Below, piece after piece: positions 13,322-21,467 of a stretch of 64,000 nucleotides of DNA. The DNA is taken from the NCBI GenBank assembly GCA_015655075.1, contig JAATFT010000025.1, forward strand, positions 1 through 64,000, written 5' to 3'. The position numbers and the translations under genes are program-made. This DNA is from Clostridiales bacterium. GTDB taxonomy: Bacteria; Bacillota; Clostridia; Lachnospirales; Lachnospiraceae. Each line of letters opens with the position of its first letter. Position 1 is the first letter of the stretch. Under the pieces are notes generated by a model, which was not told where the DNA came from, ran no database searches, and worked only from the letters and a program-made list of their open reading frames with translations.

Positions 13322-15592
13322 ATGACAAGATATGCGGACATTATTGTAGATATTTCTCACGAAAATTTAGATAAATCATACCAATACTCCATACCGGAAG
13401 AATTTATGCAGGAAGCTGTTATAGGAACTTTGGTCGTTGTTCCCTTCGGAAAAGGGAATCGTCTCATTCAGGGTTATATTGTGGATATATCAGGAGAACC
13501 GAAGTGGAGGGTGGACTTAATTAAACCCATTCATCAGATTGTAAGCAACGGGTTGGTAATTGAAAGCCAGCTTATCAGTCTGGCCTACTGGATTAAGGAA
13601 AACTTTGGCGCGACTATGAACGATGCTTTAAAAACAGTGATTCCGGTTAAAAAATCCGTAAGATCCAAAGAAAAGAAAACCATAGGGCTGGCTGTGACAA
13701 CGGAAGAAGCCTGCAGGTATCTGGAGATTTTCCGCAAAAAAAATAACAAGGGCAGGGTCCGGCTGCTGGAAGAAATAATTAGTCTGCACCGGGGACAGGA
13801 GGGTACGCCGGAAGGATTGGATTATGAACTTGCAGTTAATAAATTAAATATTGCAAGAACAACATTACAGGATTTGGAAGGCATGGGCATCATTACTACA
13901 AAAGTAGAAAAGCTGTACCGGAATCCCTTAAGCAACAAGCCTGCCAAAAAAGAGCATATAATATTATCGGAAGAACAGCAGTATATTGCGGATGAAATAA
14001 TAAAAGAATACAGGGCCGGAATCCGGAAAACTTATCTGGTCCATGGAGTTACCGGAAGCGGCAAGACGGAGATTTATCTGGAGATAATCTCTTCTGTTAT
14101 CGGGCAGGGTAAAAAAGTTGTCATGCTGATTCCGGAAATTGCGCTGACCTATCAGACTGTGATGCGTTTCTATTGCCGTTTTGGCAGCCGGATATCCATC
14201 ATGAATTCCAGGTTATCCCAGGGTGAGCGCTACGACCAGTTTCTCCGGGCGAAAAACGGGGATATTGATATTATGATAGGTCCCAGATCCGCCCTGTTTA
14301 CTCCTTTTAAGGATTTAGGCCTGATTATTATAGATGAAGAACAGGAAGGCAGTTATAAAAGTGACAATCCCCCCAAGTATCATGCCAGGGAGGTGGCCAT
14401 AAAGCGGGCACAGCTATCCGGAGCCAGCGTTGTATTAGGGTCGGCGACACCTTCCCTGGAATCTTATACAAAAGCATTACAAGGAGAGTATAAATTATTT
14501 TCCCTGCCCTCCCGTAACGGGGAAGGCGGAATGCCGAAGATTTGGATTGAAGATTTAAGGGAAGAATTAAAGAAAAAAAATAAATCCATTTTCAGTCTGC
14601 ACCTGAAGGAATTAATTCAGGACAGACTGGATAAAAAGGAACAGATCATCTTATTCATCAACCGAAGGGGATATGCAGGCTTTGTTTCCTGCAGAAGCTG
14701 CGGTCATGTTATGAAATGCCCCCATTGCGACGTTTCCCTGACCGCTCATAATAACGGTACTCTCGTCTGCCATTACTGCGGTTATGAAGAGATTATGCCG
14801 TCCGTGTGCCCAAGCTGCGGTTCCAGGTATATTGCCGCTTTTGGCACCGGAACCCAGAAAGTGGAAGAAATGGTGAAAAAAGAATTTCCAGAGGCAAGAG
14901 TCCTGCGAATGGATATGGACACCACGAAAACCAAGGACGGGCATGAAAAAATATTGTCTGCCTTTGCCAGCCAGGAAGCGGATATTCTGGTAGGCACCCA
15001 GATGATTGTAAAGGGCCATGATTTTCCCATGGTTACCCTGGTGGGAATCCTGGCTGCGGATTTGTCTCTTTATGCCGCCGACTACCGTGCGGCGGAGAGA
15101 ACCTATCAACTCTTAGCCCAGGCTGCCGGCAGGGCCGGACGGGGGAAGCTTCCGGGAGAGGTGGTCATCCAGACCTATCAGCCAAACCATTACAGTATAA
15201 CAGCTGCCAGTAAGGATGATTATATCGGTTTTTATAAACAGGAAATGAACTTCAGGGAATTGTTGAAATATCCCCCGGCGGCTTATATTTTAGCCATATT
15301 AACTGCTTCCAAAGAGGAAGATAAAGCAGCATTTGCCGCGAAGCTTCTTGGCGGGGCTGCCAAAGCCTGGGCGGACAGGGAACAGGTGGCAAAGGAAACG
15401 GTTGTTATCGGACCCGCACCCGCTGTTTTGTCCAAAGCCAATGATATTTACCGCCATATGATATATGTAAAACAATCGGATTATGAATGTTTAATCCGTT
15501 TAAAAGATTATTTGGAAGGTTACGTCAGTTACTCCGAGCATTTTAACGGCTGCAGCATTCAATTTGATTTTAATCCCATGAACGGTTATTAG
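13322..15592 (+). CDS. priA: Primosomal replication-restart helicase PriA
   Basis: 756 residues. N-terminal DNA-binding domain (about 1-105), winged helix, then a superfamily 2 helicase core: Walker A HGVTGSGKTEIYLEI (about residue 240), DEEQEGSYKSDNPPKYH as the DEAH-like box (Q in place of the common H), GSATPSLES, and QAAGRAGRGKLPGEVVIQTY. Between the helicase motifs lies the zinc domain CRSCGHVMKCPHCDVSLTAH, then CHYCGYEE and CPSCGS, eight cysteines binding two zinc ions. PriA reloads the replisome at stalled forks. GGGGGTGA precedes the ATG. It starts the conserved priA-def-fmt block. Confidence 0.95.
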   Translation: MTRYADIIVDISHENLDKSYQYSIPEEFMQEAVIGTLVVVPFGKGNRLIQGYIVDISGEPKWRVDLIKPIHQIVSNGLVIESQLISLAYWIKENFGATMNDALKTVIPVKKSVRSKEKKTIGLAVTTEEACRYLEIFRKKNNKGRVRLLEEIISLHRGQEGTPEGLDYELAVNKLNIARTTLQDLEGMGIITTKVEKLYRNPLSNKPAKKEHIILSEEQQYIADEIIKEYRAGIRKTYLVHGVTGSGKTEIYLEIISSVIGQGKKVVMLIPEIALTYQTVMRFYCRFGSRISIMNSRLSQGERYDQFLRAKNGDIDIMIGPRSALFTPFKDLGLIIIDEEQEGSYKSDNPPKYHAREVAIKRAQLSGASVVLGSATPSLESYTKALQGEYKLFSLPSRNGEGGMPKIWIEDLREELKKKNKSIFSLHLKELIQDRLDKKEQIILFINRRGYAGFVSCRSCGHVMKCPHCDVSLTAHNNGTLVCHYCGYEEIMPSVCPSCGSRYIAAFGTGTQKVEEMVKKEFPEARVLRMDMDTTKTKDGHEKILSAFASQEADILVGTQMIVKGHDFPMVTLVGILAADLSLYAADYRAAERTYQLLAQAAGRAGRGKLPGEVVIQTYQPNHYSITAASKDDYIGFYKQEMNFRELLKYPPAAYILAILTASKEEDKAAFAAKLLGGAAKAWADREQVAKETVVIGPAPAVLSKANDIYRHMIYVKQSDYECLIRLKDYLEGYVSYSEHFNGCSIQFDFNPMNGY

Positions 15593-15732
15593 CGGGAAGT
15601 TATTGACATAAGGACGGAAAAAGGATATTATAATTTATCCGGCAGACACTTAAAAAGAACTTTACTTATTATATATGGATATTTGTATTTAAGATACCGC
15701 GAAGCGGCATCATGGAAGGAAAGGATGAAAGT

Positions 15733-16215
15733 ATGGCGATTCGGAATATTCGATTGATAGGAGATAAAATATTAACGAAAAAATCCAAGGAAATCACGGA
15801 AATGACTCCAAGACTTAAGGTACTGATAGAAGATATGCTGGAAACCATGCATCAGGCGGAAGGGGTTGGTTTAGCGGCTCCCCAGGTTGGAATTTTAAAA
15901 CGTCTGGTAGTCATTGACGTATCACCGGAAGGGAACACCCCCATTATTTTAATTAATCCGGAGATTGTGGAAACCGACGGGGAACAGACGGGAGAAGAGG
16001 GCTGTTTAAGCGTGCCGGGTAAGTCGGGCCTGGTTACGAGACCCAATTATGTAAAAGTGAAAGCATTTAATGAAAATATGGAGGAAATCATAGTGGAAGG
16101 CACGGAGCTTCTTGCCAGGGCACTTAGCCATGAAATTGACCATTTAAACGGCATTTTGTACGTGGATAAAGCAATAGGGGGATTACATTCCTCAACCGAT
16201 GTTGCAAAAGCGTAA
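15733..16215 (+). CDS. def: Peptide deformylase
   Basis: 160 residues with the three deformylase motifs: [19 protein letters not shown] (metal-binding Cys) and [11 protein letters not shown] (the HExxH-type motif with two metal-binding His). It removes the N-formyl group from new proteins using a divalent metal, normally iron. Start ATG 15733 ([14 protein letters not shown]) is preferred to ATG 15712 since family members begin here and AAGG lies 8 nt upstream. It sits between priA and fmt, its usual partner that adds formyl to the initiator tRNA. Confidence 0.95.
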   Translation: MAIRNIRLIGDKILTKKSKEITEMTPRLKVLIEDMLETMHQAEGVGLAAPQVGILKRLVVIDVSPEGNTPIILINPEIVETDGEQTGEEGCLSVPGKSGLVTRPNYVKVKAFNENMEEIIVEGTELLARALSHEIDHLNGILYVDKAIGGLHSSTDVAKA

Positions 16216-16304
16216 ATGATTAAAAATCTCTTAAAGTTTATAAAGTCTTTCTTAACATATAGAGTAATATATAGATTTTACCCGATTATTTTTATATAAT
16301 AAAT

Positions 16305-16345
16305 GTAATCCACAGGCAGTAATGGATAAGAATGCCTTAGATTAC
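16305..16345 (+). promoter_or_regulatory. Leader hairpin upstream of fmt
   Basis: GTAATC (16305-16310) pairs with GATTAC (16340-16345), and inside it AGGCA (16314-16318) with TGCCT (16333-16337). It ends 20 nt before the AGGAGG of fmt. A TATAAT at 16295-16300 just ahead could be a -10 box, though no good -35 is seen. Function unknown. Confidence 0.3.
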
Positions 16346-16377
16346 AAAAGATTTCAGTTAACAGGAGGCATTTATAA

Positions 16378-17328
16378 ATGAATATAGTATTTATGGGGAC
16401 ACCGGATCTGGCGGCAGTCGTATTGGATAAATTAATCCATTCAAAGCACCGGATTCTTGCGGCGGTAACCCAGACTGACAAACCAAAAGGCAGGGGGAAT
16501 CAGGTACAATTTACACCGGTAAAAGAACTGGCTCTTAAGTATAATATTCCGGTATTACAGCCAAACAGGGTGAAGGAAGAGGGGTTTCTTAAGGCTTTAA
16601 CTAAGCTTGCCCCGGAGATTATTGTTGTGGTGGCTTTTGGCCGGATTCTGCCGAAATCCGTTTTGGAACTGCCTAATTACGGCTGCATTAATGTCCATGC
16701 CTCCTTACTTCCGAAATACCGAGGCGCCGCACCCATTCAATGGTCCATCATCAATGGGGAAGAAAAAACCGGAGTTACCATTATGCATATGGACGAGGGG
16801 ATTGATACGGGGGACATGATTATGAAAGCGGAAGTTTCCATTGATACCAAAGAGACCGGAGGAAGCTTACACGATAAATTAGCGGTATGCGGCGGCGATT
16901 TATTATTAAAAGCACTGACCGCCGTTGAAAATGGGACTGCCCCCAGGGAAAAACAAAAGGAGGAAGAAGCCTCCTATGTCAGGATGCTTGATAAATCCCT
17001 TGGCCTGATTGATTTTAACCGTCCGGCGGCAGAAATTGAGCGGCTGATAAGGGGCTTAAATCCCTGGCCCAGTGCATATACGTATTTAGACGGCAAAACC
17101 CTTAAAATATGGGATGCCGACGTAATAGAGGCACAGAAAGACGGTAAACCCGGCGAAATCATTTCCGTTACGAAAGATTCCATTGTAATTAAAACCTTAA
17201 AGGAAAATTTAGCCGTTAAGGAATTGCAGCTGGAGGGAAAGAAACGGATGAAGGTGGATGCTTTCTTAAGAGGTTATTCCATAATTCCGGGTATTCTTCT
17301 AAATAATAAAAGTACAAAAGGAATATAA
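16378..17328 (+). CDS. fmt: Methionyl-tRNA formyltransferase
   Basis: 316 residues. N-terminal Rossmann-type formyltransferase domain starting MNIVFMGTPDLAAVVLDKL, with the signature NVHASLLPKYRGAAPIQWSI (Asn/His of the catalytic triad) and MDEGIDTGDM (Asp); the C-terminal domain binds tRNA (GLIDFNRPAAEIERLIRGLN, then PWPSAYTYL). Uses 10-formyl-tetrahydrofolate to formylate Met-tRNA-fMet for initiation. AGGAGG lies before ATG. The stop codon abuts the family-1 repeats at 17330. Confidence 0.96.
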   Translation: MNIVFMGTPDLAAVVLDKLIHSKHRILAAVTQTDKPKGRGNQVQFTPVKELALKYNIPVLQPNRVKEEGFLKALTKLAPEIIVVVAFGRILPKSVLELPNYGCINVHASLLPKYRGAAPIQWSIINGEEKTGVTIMHMDEGIDTGDMIMKAEVSIDTKETGGSLHDKLAVCGGDLLLKALTAVENGTAPREKQKEEEASYVRMLDKSLGLIDFNRPAAEIERLIRGLNPWPSAYTYLDGKTLKIWDADVIEAQKDGKPGEIISVTKDSIVIKTLKENLAVKELQLEGKKRMKVDAFLRGYSIIPGILLNNKSTKGI

Positions 17329-17329
17329 T

Positions 17330-17423
17330 ATTACAGGAACAAAGATCGTGTTCCTGTAATCGGATGGACGGCGGTAAAAAGCCACCGCCTTTTATCAGAA
17401 GATAAAAACCAATCTTCTGATAA
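17330..17423. repeat. Family-1 three-hairpin repeat, unit B1
   Basis: H1 ATTACAGGAAC (17330-17340) with GTTCCTGTAAT (17350-17360); H2 GGCGGT (17370-17375) with ACCGCC (17384-17389) then TTTT; H3 TTATCAGAAGAT (17392-17403) with ATCTTCTGATAA (17412-17423). All stems perfect. Starts one base after the fmt stop codon. Confidence 0.8.
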
Positions 17424-17428
17424 GCTAT

Positions 17429-17510
17429 ATTACAGGAACAAAGATCGTGTTCCTGTAATCAGATGGACGGCGGTAAAAAGCACCGCCTTTTATCAGAAGA
17501 TAAGTTATAG
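17429..17510. repeat. Family-1 repeat, unit B2 with truncated third hairpin
   Basis: H1 ATTACAGGAAC (17429-17439) with GTTCCTGTAAT (17449-17459); H2 GGCGGT (17469-17474) with ACCGCC (17482-17487); H3 keeps only its left arm (TTATCAGAAGAT from 17490) and then runs into AAGTTATAG. H1 is nearly identical to B1, which points to recent tandem duplication. Confidence 0.75.
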
Positions 17511-17547
17511 ACAAGATTGCACTTTAGAGTGCGGATAGGAGGGAATT

Positions 17548-18255
17548 ATGTATCTGTATATGTATCCCATGTTATTTGATCCCACATACTTTTTGGTTAT
17601 CATTGGCGTTTTATTGTCCCTGGCCGCTTCCGCTAAGGTAAAGTCCACCTTTGCCAAGTACAGCAAGGTGAGAAGCTTATCCGGCATGACCGGTGCCCAG
17701 GCTGCAGAAAAAATTCTTCATTCTGCCGATATTTATGATGTTGCCGTTATGCATATAAGCGGGAATTTAACCGATCATTATGATCCCAGGGACAAAACCT
17801 TGAAATTATCCGACAGTGTATATGGACAGAACTCCTTGGCTGCCATTGGAGTAGCCGCACATGAATGCGGTCATGCCATCCAGCATGACAGAGGCTATAT
17901 ACCTTTGCGTTTAAGAACCGTATTTGTTCCTGTGGCCAATATCGGGGCGACCATATCCTGGCCGTTAATTCTTATCGGGTTATTATTAGGCTATTCACAG
18001 ACCTTAATTAATATAGGCATCCTCTTATTTTCCTGTGCCGTATTGTTTCAGATTATTACACTGCCGGTGGAATTAAATGCTTCTGCCAGAGCGGTAAAAA
18101 TACTGGATGATACCGGTATTTTATATGACGAGGAAGTGACCCATACCAAGAAAGTGCTTGGTGCGGCAGCTTTAACCTACGTAGCCGCCGCTGCCGCCTC
18201 CATTCTCCAGCTTTTGAGACTGCTGATTTTGTTTGGAGGAAGGAATCGTGACTGA
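17548..18255 (+). CDS. YugP-family membrane zinc metallopeptidase
   Basis: 235 residues. One membrane segment at the N-terminus (about 10-27), the zinc motif AAHECGHAIQH (HExxH-type) at about residues 110-120, two or three membrane segments at about 135-195, and a hydrophobic C-terminal helix. This is the YugP/DUF-type M48-like peptidase family that sits in this gene cluster in Clostridia; the substrate is unknown. AGGAGGG precedes the ATG. The last bases overlap the start of rsmB by 8 nt. Confidence 0.88.
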   Translation: MYLYMYPMLFDPTYFLVIIGVLLSLAASAKVKSTFAKYSKVRSLSGMTGAQAAEKILHSADIYDVAVMHISGNLTDHYDPRDKTLKLSDSVYGQNSLAAIGVAAHECGHAIQHDRGYIPLRLRTVFVPVANIGATISWPLILIGLLLGYSQTLINIGILLFSCAVLFQIITLPVELNASARAVKILDDTGILYDEEVTHTKKVLGAAALTYVAAAAASILQLLRLLILFGGRNRD

Positions 18256-19612
18256 TAAGAAGGACCATATAAATGCCAGGGAAATTGCCCTGGAGATTTT
18301 AATGGAGATAGCCGAAAACGGTAATTTCAGTCACACGGTAATGAACCGGGTTCTTGGCCGGCACCAGTATCTAAAGAAGCAGGACCGAGCACTGATTACG
18401 CGAATCTGTGAAGGAACCACGGAGCGGATGCTTACTCTTGATTATATACTAAATCAGTATTCCGGTATAAAGGTTGATAAAATGAAGCCTTTTATCCGTA
18501 ATCTGTTGAGAATGAGCGTATATCAGATTAAATATATGGATCAGATTCCTGAATCCGCAGCCTGTGACGAGGCGGTTAAGCTGGCTAAAAAAAGAGGCTT
18601 CGGAAATCTTTCAGGGTTTGTTAACGGTGTGTTAAGAAATATAATCCGCAATCCCTGGAAGGTAAATTTTCCGGACGAAGAAAAGGAAAGGGAACGGTTC
18701 TTAAGCCTGGTTTATTCCGTTCCGGAATGGCTGGTTAAGCATTTGCTTTCCCAATATGATTATTCCGTGGTAAAGGAGATGCTAAAGGCTTCTTTTCAAA
18801 ACGCAAAAACAACGATACGGTGTAATACTAAGAAAGTGGCCGCGGATGAATTACTTCGTATACTGGAACAAAATCAGGTTGCTGTGGAATACGGTGCGTA
18901 CCTGCCCTATGCCCTTAAAATAAGCAGCTATAATTACTTAAGTGAATTGGATTCCTTTAGGAAGGGATATTTCCAGGTACAGGATGAAAGCTCCATGTTT
19001 GTGGGTACGGTTTCAGGAGTAAAGAAGGGCGATTACGTAATCGACGTATGTGCCGCCCCCGGCGGAAAATCCCTTCATCTTGCCGAATTATTAAGAGGCA
19101 CCGGAGCGGTGGATGCCAGAGATGTATCGGAAATTAAGACAGACTTAATCCGTGATAATATCAGCCGTTTAGGCTATGACAATATAAAGGTCCGCGTTAA
19201 GGATGCTCTGCTCTTAGACGGGGAAAGCATTGAAAAAGCTGATATTGTGATCGCGGATTTACCTTGTTCCGGCTTGGGTGTCATCCGTAAAAAGCCGGAT
19301 ATTAAATATAATATGACAGGGCAGAAGCAACGGGATTTAGCAAAATTGCAGAGGGAAATCCTTTCCGTTGTATATCAATATGTAAAAAAAGGCGGTATTT
19401 TATTATATAGTACCTGTACTGTAAACAAGGATGAAAACATTGAAAATGTCCGTTGGTTTTTATCCCGATATCCTTTTAAATTAGATAGTATAGACGAGTT
19501 TCTTCCACCCTCCCTGTTAAGTGACACGGCAAAGGAAGGCTATATTCAGCTACTGCCTGGAATTCATGATACGGATGGCTTTTTTATTGCAAAATTAAGA
19601 AGAAATATTTAA
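18248..19612 (+). CDS. rsmB: 16S rRNA m5C967 methyltransferase RsmB
   Basis: 454 residues. N-terminal NusB-like RNA-binding domain (about 1-140), then a class I methyltransferase with DVCAAPGGKSLHLAELL, DLPCSGLGVIRKKPDI (catalytic-cycle Cys of motif IV) and YSTCTVNKDENIENV (nucleophile Cys of motif VI). The enzyme makes 5-methylcytosine at position 967 of 16S rRNA. GTG at 18248 is chosen because GGAGGAAGG lies 5-6 nt upstream; translation is coupled to the peptidase gene by the 8-nt overlap. C-terminal ending DTDGFFIAKLRR is usual for the family. Confidence 0.95.
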   Translation: MTDKKDHINAREIALEILMEIAENGNFSHTVMNRVLGRHQYLKKQDRALITRICEGTTERMLTLDYILNQYSGIKVDKMKPFIRNLLRMSVYQIKYMDQIPESAACDEAVKLAKKRGFGNLSGFVNGVLRNIIRNPWKVNFPDEEKERERFLSLVYSVPEWLVKHLLSQYDYSVVKEMLKASFQNAKTTIRCNTKKVAADELLRILEQNQVAVEYGAYLPYALKISSYNYLSELDSFRKGYFQVQDESSMFVGTVSGVKKGDYVIDVCAAPGGKSLHLAELLRGTGAVDARDVSEIKTDLIRDNISRLGYDNIKVRVKDALLLDGESIEKADIVIADLPCSGLGVIRKKPDIKYNMTGQKQRDLAKLQREILSVVYQYVKKGGILLYSTCTVNKDENIENVRWFLSRYPFKLDSIDEFLPPSLLSDTAKEGYIQLLPGIHDTDGFFIAKLRRNI

Positions 19613-19656
19613 ATTTATAAGTACCTTTTATGATAAACAGGATAAGGGAAACTAAT

Positions 19657-20700
19657 ATGACAAAAATTGATATAAAATCATTAAATCTGGAAGAATTAAA
19701 AGAATTACTGGTTAAGCTTGGGGATAAACCTTTCCGGGCGGAACAGATCTATGAATGGCTTCACGTAAAGCAAGCTTCCGGTTTTGAGGAAATGACTAAT
19801 TTATCCAAAGGATTACGGGAACAGTTACAGGAAATCAGCGAGGTAACCAACCTGTATATGATGGATAAGCTAAAGTCACGGGGAGGTGAAACCACAAAGT
19901 ATTTATTCCGTTTATGGGACGATCGGGTATTGGAAAGCGTTCTTATGAAATACCATCATGGGAACAGCGTATGTATCTCCTCCCAGGTAGGCTGTAAGAT
20001 GGGCTGTAAGTTCTGCGCTTCCGCCATCGGCGGTTTTGAGAGAAATTTAAGTACCTCCGAAATGCTGGATCAGGTTTACCGTATCCGGAAAATATCAGGA
20101 GAGAGAGTATCCAACGTGGTGGTAATGGGCACGGGAGAACCTTTGGACAATTATGATAATCTTGTGAAATTTATATACATGCTAACGGATGAAAACGGTT
20201 TAAATATCAGTCAGAGGAATATAACGGTATCCACCTGCGGCCTGGTTGATAAAATCAGGGCTTTGGCAGAAGAAAATCTTCAGATTACCTTAGCCCTGTC
20301 CTTACATGCTCCCAATGACAGGGTAAGGAGGCAGCTAATGCCCATTGCAGAGCGTTATAATATGGAAGAAGCAATAGAGGCATGTGATTATTATTTTGAA
20401 AAAACCGGGCGCAGGATTACTTTTGAATATAGTTTGGTGGAAGGAGTCAATGATTTTCCCGAGCATGCCCATGAGCTTGCCAAACGGATAAGAGGGCTTA
20501 ACTGCCATATAAACCTGATTCCCGTAAACCCTATAAAAGAGAGAAATTACAGGCAGTCTGAGGCGGGAAACATACAAAATTTCAAAAATATACTTGAAAA
20601 ATACAGAATTAATGTTACTATTAGAAGAGAAATGGGTACAGATATTGATGCTGCCTGCGGTCAGTTGAGAAAGAGTTTTATGGATAAAACTTCTGATTAG
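19657..20700 (+). CDS. rlmN: 23S rRNA m2A2503 methyltransferase RlmN (radical SAM)
   Basis: 347 residues. The radical-SAM cluster motif CKMGCKFCAS (C-x3-C-x2-C) is followed by NVVVMGTGEPLDNYDN and the family string LALSLHAPNDRVRRQLMPI. It makes 2-methyladenosine at A2503 of 23S rRNA and at A37 of some tRNAs. The C-terminal Cys used as the methyl acceptor is in DIDAACGQL. Start ATG 19657 (MTKIDIKSLN) is favoured by AAGGGAA and by family length; ATG 19630 is the alternative. Confidence 0.95.
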   Translation: MTKIDIKSLNLEELKELLVKLGDKPFRAEQIYEWLHVKQASGFEEMTNLSKGLREQLQEISEVTNLYMMDKLKSRGGETTKYLFRLWDDRVLESVLMKYHHGNSVCISSQVGCKMGCKFCASAIGGFERNLSTSEMLDQVYRIRKISGERVSNVVVMGTGEPLDNYDNLVKFIYMLTDENGLNISQRNITVSTCGLVDKIRALAEENLQITLALSLHAPNDRVRRQLMPIAERYNMEEAIEACDYYFEKTGRRITFEYSLVEGVNDFPEHAHELAKRIRGLNCHINLIPVNPIKERNYRQSEAGNIQNFKNILEKYRINVTIRREMGTDIDAACGQLRKSFMDKTSD

Positions 20701-20728
20701 GTAATATTTCTGGATAGGAGGTGTAAGC

Positions 20729-21451
20729 ATGAGATCATTTTCAATAACGGATATTGGAGAAAGCCGGCAGATTAACCAAGACTACATTTTCTGTGAAGAA
20801 AACAGTATTGGCGGGCTTCCCAATCTGTTCATCGTGGCAGATGGAATGGGCGGTCACAAAGCCGGGGATTATGCGTCCAGATTCTGTGTGGAAGTCTTTA
20901 CGGAAAGGATCAGGGCAAATCAGCAGAAAACTCCAATTGGAATGATATCAGATGCATTGCAATATACCAATGATTTATTATTGGAGGAAGCCAACGCAAA
21001 AAATGACTTACAGGGTATGGGTACAACTTTCGTTGCTGCAACCATTATTGATTCCGTTCTGTATGTGGCAAATGTAGGAGACAGCAGGCTTTATGTCGTC
21101 TGCGATGGAATAAAACAGATTACCGAGGATCATTCCCTGGTTGAAGAGATGGTCAAAACGGGTAAAATTGACAGGAAAGATGTACGTTTTCATCCTAATA
21201 AGAACATAATCACAAGAGCCTTAGGAGCTAATACGACAGTAACACCAGATTATTTTGAGGTTGAACTAAAGGAGGGTGATATTGTCCTGATGTGCTCCGA
21301 TGGATTGACTAATATGCTGGAAGATAGAGACATAATGGATATTGTAAGAGAATATAGCGATGACTTGGAAACGGCGGCAAAAACTTTAGTAAATAAGGCC
21401 AATGAGAATGGCGGCAGGGACAATATATCTATTGTAATTGTAAAACTATAG
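20729..21451 (+). CDS. prpC: PP2C-family Ser/Thr protein phosphatase (Stp/PrpC)
   Basis: 240 residues with PP2C metal motifs: IGESRQINQDY, VADGMGGHKAGDYAS, NVGDSRLYVV, LMCSDGLTNML and GGRDNISIVIV. It removes phosphate from Ser/Thr targets, countering the adjacent PASTA kinase; the two form a conserved signalling pair for cell-wall homeostasis. AGGAGGTG lies 7 nt before ATG. The kinase gene follows after 16 nt. Confidence 0.95.
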   Translation: MRSFSITDIGESRQINQDYIFCEENSIGGLPNLFIVADGMGGHKAGDYASRFCVEVFTERIRANQQKTPIGMISDALQYTNDLLLEEANAKNDLQGMGTTFVAATIIDSVLYVANVGDSRLYVVCDGIKQITEDHSLVEEMVKTGKIDRKDVRFHPNKNIITRALGANTTVTPDYFEVELKEGDIVLMCSDGLTNMLEDRDIMDIVREYSDDLETAAKTLVNKANENGGRDNISIVIVKL

Positions 21452-21467
21452 AAAGAGGTGAGGTAGA

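Noticed and set aside
14330-14360. DEEQ in PriA as a defect of the DEAH-type box
   Set aside because: The acidic residues needed for Mg-ATP are kept, and Q at this place appears tolerated in related PriA proteins as far as I recall.
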